Positions 42,793-52,887 of a stretch of 64,000 nt of DNA are shown here, in pieces. How positions within the stretch are numbered: position 1 is the stretch's first letter; each line of letters opens with the position of its first letter. Source of the DNA: Streptococcus sanguinis (GTDB lineage Bacteria; Bacillota; Bacilli; Lactobacillales; Streptococcaceae); contig NZ_CP054570.1 in assembly GCF_013343115.1 (NCBI RefSeq), positions 2,168,501 through 2,232,500 on the forward strand, written 5' to 3'. The notes below the pieces were generated by a model. That model did not search any database and was not told the origin of the DNA. It saw only the letters and a program-made list of their open reading frames with translations. A program made the translations under genes and the position numbers.

Positions 42793-45700
42793 ATGAAGAA
42801 AAAAGAAAAAGTATCCATGGGAAATAAAAAATTATTTAAATATATAGGAAATGTTGTTTTAGTCATCGCCTTGCTGGCAGCAGTGGTGACGCTGAATGTA
42901 GCAGTGCAGAAGAATACAAGCACTGCTAGGGACAGCAAGATTCGCACTGACCAAAAGACTAAACTAAATGTTGCGGTTGTCAATGAGGATCGGGCTGTCA
43001 AGGTTGACAAGAAAGAGTACAATCTTGGTGCTAGCTATGTCAAGAATCTGGAACGAGATGACTCTCAAAACTGGTATATTGTGACGCGTGGAGCTGCGGA
43101 TACTGGTCTTGAAAATGGCAAATATCAACTGGTCGTAACGATTCCAAGTGACTTTTCAGAGAAGGTGTTAGATGTTAATGCTATCAGCGCAGATCGGACA
43201 ATCGTTACTTATAAGGTCAATGCTGCTGGAAATCAGCAGATTGAAAATGAAGCTAATAATCTGGCTAAGGATATTATCGCAGATCTGAATAGCCAGTTGG
43301 TTGATATGTATATGGCAAGCATCTTGAGCAATCTATATACAGCTCAGCAAAATGTGCAGGCTAGTTCAGAGGTGCAAATTACCAATATTGGCAATTATCG
43401 AACCAACTTGTTGGAGTCTGCTATTGGCTCTAAGAATATCTTCCCAACGTTGGTTAGTATGTCTGCCTCATCTGTCGAAGCCAATAACTCTCTGAAGACG
43501 ACTCTGGAAACTTATGCTAAGGCTTTCGATGACTTGGATAATTCTCAGGCCACTTATGGAAAGAATTTTGATAGCCTTCTCAAACAGCGGGTCAGTGATC
43601 AGGCTAGTTACGAAGATTTCATGAAACAGCTGATTGCGATGGATGAGCAAGTTGTGCATAAGAATACTCAAGAACTTTATACTAACTTGGAAAAAACACT
43701 GGGAGAATTGACTAAGCAATTAGGAGCCTCTGAAAGTACAGATAAGTCTTATGCACAGCTGACTGGTGATATGAATGCTCAAATAGCAGCTTTAACCAGT
43801 AGCTTGAAAGATGAACGTGATAAATTGGATGAGCATACAACTAAAGAAAACATTGAAGGATTTGTTAAGGAAAAACTAGCATCCTACTATGGCGTTGCCG
43901 AAAACACATCAATTACTTTGGGAACAATGCTTGGGAAAAATGATTCAGCAGTCCTGAAAAATTATGAGGAGTATTTGAAAGCTCAAGCTATAGAAGCTAT
44001 CAAAAGGGTGCCAAGCAGCTATCCAAGCGAGATGAAATTTGACCTTTCCATCTCTACTCATGGCTTTGATAGCCTTGAGGCTGATAAGTTAACAACAGAG
44101 AGGGGCAGTGGGGCAGTCGAGTTAGCAAATCTAGCAGCAGTTGCAGAGCAAGCGGCTAACTCTGCCAGCGGTCAAGTCAATGCTCAGCCTGGTAGCAAGG
44201 CTACAGTTTCTGTCCAACCACCAGCAGGTGTAACGGTTCAAACCATTACTTACAATAATGAACAAGTGACAAATGGTCAGGAAATTACTTTAGCTGAAAA
44301 TGCTAAGTTTACTGTTCAATTCAGCGTAGATAATACTGCCGCAGCTAGTTCAGTTGATAGTTCCATTGACATTTCCCTGAATGGCATCACGGTTACGAGT
44401 GCACCCGTTAATGTACAGGCTGCGCAGAAAGCTGCAGCAGATTACGGTGCTAAGGTACAGGAGCTTTCTGATGCCTATGAAAAAGCTAAAAACGCAATGG
44501 ATTCCTATGCTGCTTTTGTCCAACTCAAAAATGAAGATATGTCTACGGCTTTGTCTAATCTGATGTTTGATGCTGTTCAAAGTAACTTTAATGACTATCA
44601 AGCTAGTCTAAATAAACCTGAAAAGCAGAACCAAAATCAAGATAAAGATCAGGATAAAGATAATCAGACAAAACCTAAAGAAAGTATTAAAGAGAGATTG
44701 GATAAAGCTCTGAATAAGCTGAACGAATTGGGTCCAGACTTGGCAGCTAATCTTAAACAGATTGAGGATAGCAACGAGGCTCTGACAAAAAACATTAGGG
44801 AACAGATGGATTTGTATGATCAATTGACGAAGAAATTGGAAGACATGAGAACTTCTCGAGTCTCCTCTACGGATGCATTGAAAAAGACAGACACCGATTT
44901 GTCATCTCTGAATTCAGAATTCTCATCCTTGCTGTCTTCAACTTCTGGCGTTAAGTCTTCTTCACAGACCAATGTGCAGGCAGCTGATAGTGTCAACCAG
45001 ATCTTCAGCAGCTTCAATCGTGAGCTGGAAAATGCGCAAGGAACGACAGAGAAACTATCTGCGAATGCTGAAAGCTTGATGGGGCAATTCAATAAGGAAT
45101 TGGAGGATAATGGCAACTTTGTGGAGTCCTTTGTCAAGGTTCTTAATAATGCCTATGAAAACGGGGTTCCTAATGAAGTATTGTTGGACTTCCTATCTAA
45201 TCCAGTTGCTCAGTCTTCTTCATCTGTCAAAGCGACTGTCAATGTTTACCGTCCATTTACTTGGATTCTCTTGTTGGAGATTGTCAGTCTCTTTACGGCC
45301 TATCTCTTTGCAACACAGAACATTGTACGCAAGGTTAAAGACCGCTTTAAACTTAATAAACTACAAGATACAGATATTACGACTGTGGGCATTCTAGGCT
45401 TCCTGTCTCTGACGATTGGTCTGGTCATTGGGATTGTCTCCAGTATGCAGCTTCACATCGGCAAGGAATATGTTCCATCTTGGGTCTTGTTGATTGTGGT
45501 TGCTAGCTTTGTCTTGATTCAGGGGCAGTATTTATTCCTCAAGCATCTGCGCGTGGTGGGCATGGGCTTAGCTTTCTTCATGATTATCAGCTTTGTCTAC
45601 CTGTCTAGTGCCATTGGTACGACAGCTAGCTTGACTGGCTTCCCAGCCTTTATCAAGAGCTTGAATGCCTTGTCTGTGCTAGAAGGCATGCTGTCAGGTT

Positions 45701-45819
45701 ACTTTGACGGCAAGACCGCTGGCTTCTTTGCCATCTTTGGTCTGATTGTCTTGCTGGCTCTGTTGGTTGCAGCTAATATCTTTGTCAAGACTAGAACATT
45801 AAAAACTGAGGAAGTTTAA
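42793..45819 (+). CDS. esaA: EsaA, T7SS membrane receptor-like protein
   Basis: A 1008-residue protein, the same length as staphylococcal EsaA. One N-terminal membrane helix (about residues 15-35), a very long extracellular region with coiled-coils, an Asn/Gln/Asp-rich stretch (QNQNQDKDQDKDNQTKPK, about residue 617), and about six C-terminal helices. It belongs to the YhgE/Pip family and is needed for T7SS function and may reach through the wall. The start could also be ATG 42817 (MGNKKLFKYIG), which has a similar weak ribosome site. Confidence 0.93.
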   Translation: MKKKEKVSMGNKKLFKYIGNVVLVIALLAAVVTLNVAVQKNTSTARDSKIRTDQKTKLNVAVVNEDRAVKVDKKEYNLGASYVKNLERDDSQNWYIVTRGAADTGLENGKYQLVVTIPSDFSEKVLDVNAISADRTIVTYKVNAAGNQQIENEANNLAKDIIADLNSQLVDMYMASILSNLYTAQQNVQASSEVQITNIGNYRTNLLESAIGSKNIFPTLVSMSASSVEANNSLKTTLETYAKAFDDLDNSQATYGKNFDSLLKQRVSDQASYEDFMKQLIAMDEQVVHKNTQELYTNLEKTLGELTKQLGASESTDKSYAQLTGDMNAQIAALTSSLKDERDKLDEHTTKENIEGFVKEKLASYYGVAENTSITLGTMLGKNDSAVLKNYEEYLKAQAIEAIKRVPSSYPSEMKFDLSISTHGFDSLEADKLTTERGSGAVELANLAAVAEQAANSASGQVNAQPGSKATVSVQPPAGVTVQTITYNNEQVTNGQEITLAENAKFTVQFSVDNTAAASSVDSSIDISLNGITVTSAPVNVQAAQKAAADYGAKVQELSDAYEKAKNAMDSYAAFVQLKNEDMSTALSNLMFDAVQSNFNDYQASLNKPEKQNQNQDKDQDKDNQTKPKESIKERLDKALNKLNELGPDLAANLKQIEDSNEALTKNIREQMDLYDQLTKKLEDMRTSRVSSTDALKKTDTDLSSLNSEFSSLLSSTSGVKSSSQTNVQAADSVNQIFSSFNRELENAQGTTEKLSANAESLMGQFNKELEDNGNFVESFVKVLNNAYENGVPNEVLLDFLSNPVAQSSSSVKATVNVYRPFTWILLLEIVSLFTAYLFATQNIVRKVKDRFKLNKLQDTDITTVGILGFLSLTIGLVIGIVSSMQLHIGKEYVPSWVLLIVVASFVLIQGQYLFLKHLRVVGMGLAFFMIISFVYLSSAIGTTASLTGFPAFIKSLNALSVLEGMLSGYFDGKTAGFFAIFGLIVLLALLVAANIFVKTRTLKTEEV

Positions 45820-45825
45820 AAGAGT

Positions 45826-46284
45826 ATGAAAAGAATTCTGTTTTTATTCCTACTCCTAAGTTCGTTTGCGGTGACGTCTGTCGCCGCAGATGAGCTAAAG
45901 GATAATCGTCTGCAGATAGATAATTCGCGGATTGAAAAAGAGCAAGAACTGAACTTTGGTGCACAATCGGAAGGCACCAAGTCTCTTTTCGTTGCTGAAA
46001 ATCAGGAAAAAATTCAGGAAATGAAGCAGTATCAAAACAAACAGTTGGCCACAGAAGCGGGACAACTGTTTTCTGCTATACAGGGGCCAACGGATATTTA
46101 CCATTCCAAGGAGCTTTTTCAGCCGGGAACGGAAAAATTGTCCAAGCTGCAGACGAGTTTGAAAAGCGATGAAGAGAGCAGCTGGGATGATTTTCTGCCA
46201 GGAGTGGTCTACTTTGTAGCAGCCATGCTCTTGGTCAGTATGACTGTCTTTGTCAGCTATCGTATCAGTAAGGGAGAAGTATAA
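45826..46284 (+). CDS. essA: EssA, T7SS membrane protein
   Basis: A 152-residue protein with an N-terminal signal/anchor helix (MKRILFLFLLLSSFAVTSVAA) and a C-terminal membrane helix (about residues 127-146). Position after esaA and this layout match EssA, a core component of unknown precise role. It is 6 bp after esaA and 1 bp before esaB. Confidence 0.9.
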   Translation: MKRILFLFLLLSSFAVTSVAADELKDNRLQIDNSRIEKEQELNFGAQSEGTKSLFVAENQEKIQEMKQYQNKQLATEAGQLFSAIQGPTDIYHSKELFQPGTEKLSKLQTSLKSDEESSWDDFLPGVVYFVAAMLLVSMTVFVSYRISKGEV

Positions 46285-46285
46285 C

Positions 46286-46525
46286 ATGGAAGGACATATC
46301 AATATCACCCTCCGTTTGCGGGATAAGGACGTGGATATTCGCATTCCTAAGCGGATTGAGGTCCGTCGCTTCATTCGGGAGATTGATCAGATTTTCAATA
46401 TCGAAGGAAAGCGCCATAAGTATCAGCTGCGGATTATTAACAAGGGGTTGATACTAGATGAGGGCAAGGTTTTGGCTGATTATCCAGTCACAACGGGAGA
46501 TTTAGTAGAGATTGAGGAGATTTAA
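46286..46525 (+). CDS. esaB: EsaB, ubiquitin-like T7SS cytosolic protein
   Basis: A 79-residue YukD/EsaB-type ubiquitin fold (MEGHINITLRLRDKDVDIRI, LRIINKGLILDEGKVLADYP, TTGDLVEIEEI). The start ATG 46286 was chosen since AAGGGAGAAG lies before it; the frame extends upstream into essA. It is a cytosolic accessory factor of T7SS. Confidence 0.93.
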   Translation: MEGHINITLRLRDKDVDIRIPKRIEVRRFIREIDQIFNIEGKRHKYQLRIINKGLILDEGKVLADYPVTTGDLVEIEEI

Positions 46526-46526
46526 G

Positions 46527-47786
46527 GTGACTGAGGAAAAATTTGTATTTGCTGAACAAGAATTTATCTATGAAAAAAATGACAAGAATTGGAGCTTAAC
46601 GCTTAAGCGTTCGGATGTGGCAACGCAGGATTTGCGGGAGCTCTTGCTTTTGGACCTGCATCATCCACTTTTCTTGGAGCAAGAGACTAAGGCCGACCAT
46701 GATAGTGTCTACTTCACCTATCAGATTGAGCCTTTGGGGCTGTCCAAGGAAGAGATTGAAAAGCGCACGATTTCTGAGCGGATTCGTCTGGCTCTCAATG
46801 TGTTTGCTTTGGAAGCGGCACTGGAATTGCCGGTTACTTTTTTGCTGCATCCTAGCAATCTATTTATTACCAAGGATGCACAGGCGAAGATTGCCTATCG
46901 CGGTATTCCCGGCATCATGACACCTCAGGCTATTTCTCGGGAGGACTTTTTGCGTCAGGCTAAGTGCTTTGCGGTGACGCTCTTTGCAGATCTGGACTTT
47001 ATGGAGCTTTACAAGGGCTCGCTAGAGCTAGAAACTCTGCCAGATTTCTTAGTGGAACTGCGTGAGGCTGAGACTCTGGAAGATGCGGTTGCTGTTTTGG
47101 AGAAATCCTATCAGGAAAAGGCTGCAGAAGAAGCAGAGAAGCAGACACTGGTCTCCAAGCGCCAGCATAAGATTTTCAAACTGGCGACCATCTGGCTGAC
47201 AGCAGCTGTTGTGATTTTGACCATTCCTTTGATTTATTTGATTTTCATACAGAATCCTTTCAAGGAAAAGCTGTTACAGGCGGATACTGCCTTTATCAAA
47301 GTGGACTATAGCAAGGTCATCGATGAACTGGAGGGAATTTCTCCTAAGAGCCTGCCGAATACACAGAAATATGAACTAGCCTACTCTTATATCCAGGGCT
47401 TGGAATTTTCTGATGATCAGCGTAAGGTCATCCTGAACAATGTCACACTAAAATCAGATGATTTGTATCTCAATTACTGGATTCAAGTTGGACGTAATGA
47501 TTTTGAAGATGCTTTGGACACAGCCAAACGGATTAATGACTCAGATCTGATCATCTATGCCTTGACGCAGGAGATGAAAAAAGTGCGTGAGGACGATAGT
47601 TTGTCTGGTAAGGATCGGGAGACTAAGCTTGAGTCCTTGGAAGGCGAGTATAAGAAATACTGGGATAGCCGTAAGGAGCTTTTGACTGGTGATTCTAGCT
47701 CAAGCGCTTCTGGCGAGGAAGGTTCTTCAGGAGCAAGCTCTTCCTCCAGCAGTGAAGCGTCGTCTAGCAGTAGCGCGAAGGAGTAA
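46527..47786 (+). CDS. essB: EssB, T7SS pseudokinase-like membrane protein
   Basis: A 419-residue protein. Start GTG 46527, directly after the esaB stop, with GAGGAGA overlapping the end of esaB. Cytoplasmic N-terminal pseudokinase fold (to about residue 210), one membrane helix (about 223-245), and an extracellular helical domain (about 250-385). The end is a Ser/Gly-rich tail. It is 2 bp before essC and forms the core complex with it. Confidence 0.93.
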   Translation: MTEEKFVFAEQEFIYEKNDKNWSLTLKRSDVATQDLRELLLLDLHHPLFLEQETKADHDSVYFTYQIEPLGLSKEEIEKRTISERIRLALNVFALEAALELPVTFLLHPSNLFITKDAQAKIAYRGIPGIMTPQAISREDFLRQAKCFAVTLFADLDFMELYKGSLELETLPDFLVELREAETLEDAVAVLEKSYQEKAAEEAEKQTLVSKRQHKIFKLATIWLTAAVVILTIPLIYLIFIQNPFKEKLLQADTAFIKVDYSKVIDELEGISPKSLPNTQKYELAYSYIQGLEFSDDQRKVILNNVTLKSDDLYLNYWIQVGRNDFEDALDTAKRINDSDLIIYALTQEMKKVREDDSLSGKDRETKLESLEGEYKKYWDSRKELLTGDSSSSASGEEGSSGASSSSSSEASSSSSAKE

Positions 47787-47788
47787 GT

Positions 47789-50700
47789 ATGAGCAAGACA
47801 ATCATCATCTATACAGACCATCTGCGCTATGAGCTGCAACTGACAGAGGACAAGAAAGTTCTCTTAGCAGCTAGTGAGAAGGCCCAGCTTTACCTGCCTC
47901 ATCAGGAGACTCCTATCCAGCTTCAGCTAGCCGAAGGGCAAGTCTTTTATCAGATGGGGGAAGAAACGGGTGTTGTAACTGACGGTCTAACCTTGGGTAA
48001 TCTCACCTTGTATCAATCTGATTCAGAACCGGCTGTTTATGACCTGCTGGACAGAAAAGAGTTACTCATCAGCGACCAGAAGGGCGCAGCCATCAGTCTG
48101 GAAGCGCCTTTGGAATTGCTCTTGAAGCGAACAAATGATTCTTGGTTTTTAACCAAGATGCGAGGTCAAGTTTATCTCAATCACGTTGAGTGGACGGGAG
48201 ACCAAATCCAGCTGGAGGCCGGTGACGAGCTAAGCTTGGAAGGTATCTGCCTCAAGGTCTATCCAGAAGAAATCTGGGTGACGGGTCCAGCTACGGTCAG
48301 TTCTAACCTGACCTTGCGGGGCGCTTCTCGCCATGGTTTTTATCCAGACTATCCAGACTATCACCGCTCACCGCGGATTATCTATCGGAGTTCAGAGGAC
48401 AAGATTCAGATTGCTCCGCCAAGCAAGGAGCCTCAAAAGCCCAATGATGAGCTCTTGAGACTGATTGTGCCGCCACTTCTCATGGTTGGGGTGACGGTGT
48501 TGATTACACTGGTTCAGCCGCGGGGAATTTATATCCTCGTTACAGTTACTATGTCAATCGCCAGTGCTATCTTTTCGGTTCGAGGTTTCTTCAAAAACCG
48601 CAAGAAGTTCAAGGAAGACAAGAAAGAGCGCATTGATCTTTATCACCTCTATTTAAAAGACAAGGCTATTGAGCTGAACAAGCTGGAACGTGAGCAGCGT
48701 GATGGCATGCTTTACCATTTCCCAAATATTAACGAATTAACGGGTCTGGTGACAGACTACAGCCACCGCATTTACGAGAAGACACCGCTACACTTTGACT
48801 TTCTTTACTATCGCTTGGGACTTGGCCAGGTGCCAACCTCCTATAAGCTGACCTACGGTCAAGAGGAGCGGAGCGGCAAGAAAGATGCGCTGGAAGAGGA
48901 GGGCTATGCTCTCTACACTCGGCATAAGAAGATTCCCGATCTTCCTATCGTGGCTAATCTCAGCCATGGGCCGGTCGGTTATATCGGTCCGCGCAATTTG
49001 GTCTTGGAACAGCTCCAGCTCTTGGTCATGCAGCTGGCGGTCTTTCACTCCTACCACGATGTGCAGGTAATTACCATCATGCCAGAGGAGGAGCGCGACC
49101 AGTGGGATTGGCTGCGCTGGCTGCCGCATGCGACTCTACAAGAGCTGAATGTCCGTGGATTTGTATATAATCAACGGACGCACGATCAGGTCCTAAACAG
49201 CCTCAACCAAATCCTTAAACTGCGCAAGGCGCAGAAGGAAGAAGCTACCCGGCAGGAGACGACACTCTACAGCCCTCACTATGTGGTCTTGGTCACAGAT
49301 GAAAAGCTGATTCTCGACCATATCATCATGGAGTTCTTCACAGAGGATCCGACTGACCTGGGCTGCTCACTGATCTTCGTGCAGGATGTGATGAGCTCTC
49401 TGTCTGAGAATATTAAGACGGTTGTCAATATCAAGGACCGCAACACTGGTCATCTGGTCATGGAAGAAGGAATCCTTAGAGAAATTGACTTCCGCTTGGA
49501 TCATTTCCCAGAAGGCTATGACAAGGAGCGAATCGCTCGGACCTTGGCGCCGCTCAATCACTTACAGAATCTCAAGAGCTCGATCCCTGATACTGTGACT
49601 TTTATGGAGATGTATGGGGCAGAGACCTTCTCAGACCTGCAAGTCTTGCAAAAGTGGCAACAGAATGCGCCGTATAAGAGCTTGGCAGTGCCTATCGGCC
49701 TGCGGGGTAAGGAAGACCTGGTCTACCTCAACCTGCATGAAAAAGCTCACGGCCCGCACGGGCTGATTGCCGGGACAACTGGATCCGGGAAGTCGGAGAC
49801 TATCCAGTCCTATATCTTGAGTCTGGCCGTCAACTTCCACCCGCACGATGTGGCCTTCCTGCTCATCGACTACAAGGGTGGGGGAATGGCCAACCTCTTC
49901 AAGAACCTGCCCCATCTCTTGGGAACCATTACCAACTTGGACGGGGCCCAATCCATGCGGGCGCTGGCTTCCATCAATGCGGAGATTCACCGTCGGGAGC
50001 GGCTCTTCAGAGAGTTTGAAGTCAATCATATCAACCAATATCAAAAGAAATTTAAGAACGGGGAAGCAACCGAACCCCTGCCCCATCTCTTCCTCATCTC
50101 GGATGAGTTCGCGGAGCTCAAGGTCAACCAGCCTGACTTTATCAAGGAGCTGGTATCTATCGCTCGGGTCGGACGTTCCCTCGGGGTACACTTGATTCTG
50201 GCTACTCAGAAGCCCTCTGGGGTTGTGGATGACCAGATCTGGTCCAATTCCCGCTTTAAGCTGGCGCTCAAGGTGGCAGACCGGACGGACTCGATGGAAA
50301 TGCTTAAGACGCCGGATGCGGCAGAGATTACTCAGACTGGCCGTGCCTATCTGCAGGTCGGCAATAATGAAGTCTATGAACTCTTCCAGTCAGCCTGGTC
50401 AGGGGCAGACTACCAGCCGGATAAGGATGAGATGGGAATTGAAGACCATACCATCTACCTGATCAATGACCTAGGACAATACGAAGTGCTCAATCAAGAC
50501 CTGTCAGGTCTTGACCTAGCAGAAGATATCAAGGAAGTACCGACGGAGCTGGAGGCTATTGTCAGTCAGATTCAACTGCTGACAGAGAGCCAGCAGATCC
50601 CACCAGTACCGCAGCCATGGCTGCCACCGCTTAAAGAGCGGATGACCCTACAGGAGCTGGAACCTATCCAGCCGAAGGAAGTCTGGGAGCAAAAGAAGCC

Positions 50701-52204
50701 GGTCTCTGTCCTTCTCGGAATGGCGGATATCCCGCAGGCACAGAAGCAAGAACCTGTCTCTGTCAACTTGTCCAAGGATGGGCATATCCTGCTCTACGGA
50801 AGTCCTGGTACGGGGAAGACAACCTTCCTGCAGAGTGCTGCCATGGACTTGGCTCGCAAGTTCAGTCCCAAAGATGTCACGCTCTACCTGATGGACTTCG
50901 GTACCAATGGTCTGGCACCACTGGGGCAATTACCGCAGGTAGCCGATACTTTGCTTTTGGATCAGACGGAGAAGATTGCCAAGTTTGTACGTATCATGGA
51001 GCGGGAGCTCAACCGGCGTAAGAAGCTCTTGTCGGACTACGGTGTTGGTACCTTGGAGCTCTACCGTCAGGCTAGCGGTCAGCAAGAGCCGGCGATTGTC
51101 ATCCTACTGGACAGCTATGAGTCCATGAAGGAAGAAGCCTATGAAGCGGAGCTCTTCAAACTTTTGGTGCGGATCTCTCGTGAAGGTCTCAGTATCGGTG
51201 TTCACCTCCTGGTGACAGCGGGCCGTCAGTCCAACCTTCGGGCGCAGTTCTACGCCAACTTCAAGCACCAGCTGAGTCTGCCACAGAATGATGTAGGAGA
51301 AGTCCGCTCTATCGTGGGCTCTACCCCACTAGCGAAAACGATGGAAGACATCAAGGGCCGAGCGCTCATGAAGCGTGACGAGGTCGATGTTATCCAGCTG
51401 GCTCTGCCAGTAGCGGGTGCCAATGATGCGCAAGTCCTTAACAACCTGCGTCAAGAAGTCGCTTCTCTCCAAGAAGCATGGACCGGACAGCGACCAAGTG
51501 CCATTCCGATGGTACCAGAGGAGCTGACGATTGATGAATTTATGAATCTACCGACCACTAAGGAAGCCATTGAGAATCACGAGCTACCAATTGGTGTGGA
51601 ATTTGAAGAAGTTCAGACGGTTAGTCTGCCGTTTAGTAAATTTAAACATCTGCTCGTGTTATCTGATAAAGATACTGCTATGACTGCTGTAACAAACCAT
51701 ATGATAAGAATATTGCTTCATATGTTTAACAAAGAGATGATTACCATTTTTGATTCAATTGCGGAACACAGTCAGTTTTCAGATAATGTAGGTAATTATA
51801 TAGGCTATGATATGGATTGCCGTTCGACACTTGAGTCCTTGAAGGAAAGGGTTCTTATGGCTAGAAAACAACGTAGTACTTTTGAACATTTTGTTGTTAT
51901 AACGGATGTCTCACAGTTTGTTTCGCAAAGTAACATTGAACCTAATGAGCTTGCTCTCCTAATAGAGGAAGGACAGAGAGTAGGACTTCATTTCATCTTT
52001 GTTACCCACAAAACATATCTTGCCAGTTATACAGACATAACTAAATACATGAAAGCTCATTTAGACACAGCTCTCATAGCTATGAAAATGAGTGATCAAA
52101 GTATCTTTACTCGCTCATCTATGGGACGAGAGGAGCCACTGTTAGATGATCAAATTTACTTCCACTATCAGAACGTGCAAGTAAAACTAAAAATTACAAA
52201 ATAA
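47789..52204 (+). CDS. essC: EssC, T7SS FtsK/SpoIIIE-type motor ATPase
   Basis: A 1471-residue protein. Two FHA domains occupy about residues 1-190, two membrane helices lie at about 225-270, then three ATPase domains follow. D1 has Walker A GTTGSGKSET (about 660) and LLIDYKGGGM; D2 has GSPGTGKTTF (about 1004); D3 (from about 1285) is degenerate, its P-loop place being SDKDTAMTA. From about base 51640 the DNA becomes clearly more AT-rich, so the D3 end looks exchanged. This matches known EssC variants, where the C-terminus selects the effector set encoded downstream. Confidence 0.97.
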   Translation: MSKTIIIYTDHLRYELQLTEDKKVLLAASEKAQLYLPHQETPIQLQLAEGQVFYQMGEETGVVTDGLTLGNLTLYQSDSEPAVYDLLDRKELLISDQKGAAISLEAPLELLLKRTNDSWFLTKMRGQVYLNHVEWTGDQIQLEAGDELSLEGICLKVYPEEIWVTGPATVSSNLTLRGASRHGFYPDYPDYHRSPRIIYRSSEDKIQIAPPSKEPQKPNDELLRLIVPPLLMVGVTVLITLVQPRGIYILVTVTMSIASAIFSVRGFFKNRKKFKEDKKERIDLYHLYLKDKAIELNKLEREQRDGMLYHFPNINELTGLVTDYSHRIYEKTPLHFDFLYYRLGLGQVPTSYKLTYGQEERSGKKDALEEEGYALYTRHKKIPDLPIVANLSHGPVGYIGPRNLVLEQLQLLVMQLAVFHSYHDVQVITIMPEEERDQWDWLRWLPHATLQELNVRGFVYNQRTHDQVLNSLNQILKLRKAQKEEATRQETTLYSPHYVVLVTDEKLILDHIIMEFFTEDPTDLGCSLIFVQDVMSSLSENIKTVVNIKDRNTGHLVMEEGILREIDFRLDHFPEGYDKERIARTLAPLNHLQNLKSSIPDTVTFMEMYGAETFSDLQVLQKWQQNAPYKSLAVPIGLRGKEDLVYLNLHEKAHGPHGLIAGTTGSGKSETIQSYILSLAVNFHPHDVAFLLIDYKGGGMANLFKNLPHLLGTITNLDGAQSMRALASINAEIHRRERLFREFEVNHINQYQKKFKNGEATEPLPHLFLISDEFAELKVNQPDFIKELVSIARVGRSLGVHLILATQKPSGVVDDQIWSNSRFKLALKVADRTDSMEMLKTPDAAEITQTGRAYLQVGNNEVYELFQSAWSGADYQPDKDEMGIEDHTIYLINDLGQYEVLNQDLSGLDLAEDIKEVPTELEAIVSQIQLLTESQQIPPVPQPWLPPLKERMTLQELEPIQPKEVWEQKKPVSVLLGMADIPQAQKQEPVSVNLSKDGHILLYGSPGTGKTTFLQSAAMDLARKFSPKDVTLYLMDFGTNGLAPLGQLPQVADTLLLDQTEKIAKFVRIMERELNRRKKLLSDYGVGTLELYRQASGQQEPAIVILLDSYESMKEEAYEAELFKLLVRISREGLSIGVHLLVTAGRQSNLRAQFYANFKHQLSLPQNDVGEVRSIVGSTPLAKTMEDIKGRALMKRDEVDVIQLALPVAGANDAQVLNNLRQEVASLQEAWTGQRPSAIPMVPEELTIDEFMNLPTTKEAIENHELPIGVEFEEVQTVSLPFSKFKHLLVLSDKDTAMTAVTNHMIRILLHMFNKEMITIFDSIAEHSQFSDNVGNYIGYDMDCRSTLESLKERVLMARKQRSTFEHFVVITDVSQFVSQSNIEPNELALLIEEGQRVGLHFIFVTHKTYLASYTDITKYMKAHLDTALIAMKMSDQSIFTRSSMGREEPLLDDQIYFHYQNVQVKLKITK

Positions 52205-52229
52205 CCAAAGAAACGAGGAAGTGATTAAG

Positions 52230-52871
52230 ATGTCTAAGGAACAGTATTTGCAAATAAAAAAAGAGTATAGAATCAGACTTTTTTTGATATTTTGTCTTTT
52301 TATCCTATCTTCTATTCTTTATTGTATGCTTCTATTCAGTTCTTCCAGATACGTACCGTTCTTCTCAGCCTCAATAGTGACTTTAGGATCTATAAATCAA
52401 TTTCTTATTGTTCCTTTTTTGAAACAAAAAAAATCTATTGAAGAGGAGCATCCAGATTGGAAAGAATTGAGTCCAAAAGGAGTGAAGCTTCTTAGTAAAG
52501 AAGCAACCCAAAGAACACTGGCTGGCATTGGTGCAACGTTCATTTTGCTTTTGACCTTTGCTATGTTTTATAGGCCAGTTCAGCAACAAGATATTAACGT
52601 GAGAGAATTCAATGATAGGCCTAAAATAAATTTTGACTCATCGACGCCAACTACCTCAACTACTTCCTCTGAATCTTCTAGTTCAGACTCTTCTTCAACA
52701 GAGCAATCATCAACTGGAACAGAAGAAGAACAGACGAACCAATCTAACAGCGATACTGGTAGTTCATATCCTCACATATATGGTACAGATGATGAAGTCG
52801 TGAAAAAGGTTATAGATAAATCCATGCAAGACTTGAAAGAGAAACAATCAGGTGAACAATCGGGAAACTAG
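52230..52871 (+). CDS. Membrane protein of the T7SS effector module
   Basis: A 213-residue protein of unknown function. Start ATG 52230 after GAGGAAGTG. Two membrane helices at about residues 13-33 and 40-60, a cytoplasmic loop (SIEEEHPDWKELSPKGVKLL), a third helix at about 95-110 and an extracellular Ser/Thr/Asn-rich tail of about 100 residues (SSTPTTSTTSSESSSSDSSS). It is the first gene after essC and begins the AT-rich segment. It has no counterpart that I know in the staphylococcal cluster. Confidence 0.75.
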   Translation: MSKEQYLQIKKEYRIRLFLIFCLFILSSILYCMLLFSSSRYVPFFSASIVTLGSINQFLIVPFLKQKKSIEEEHPDWKELSPKGVKLLSKEATQRTLAGIGATFILLLTFAMFYRPVQQQDINVREFNDRPKINFDSSTPTTSTTSSESSSSDSSSTEQSSTGTEEEQTNQSNSDTGSSYPHIYGTDDEVVKKVIDKSMQDLKEKQSGEQSGN

Positions 52872-52887
52872 AAGGAGACAGAAATAA

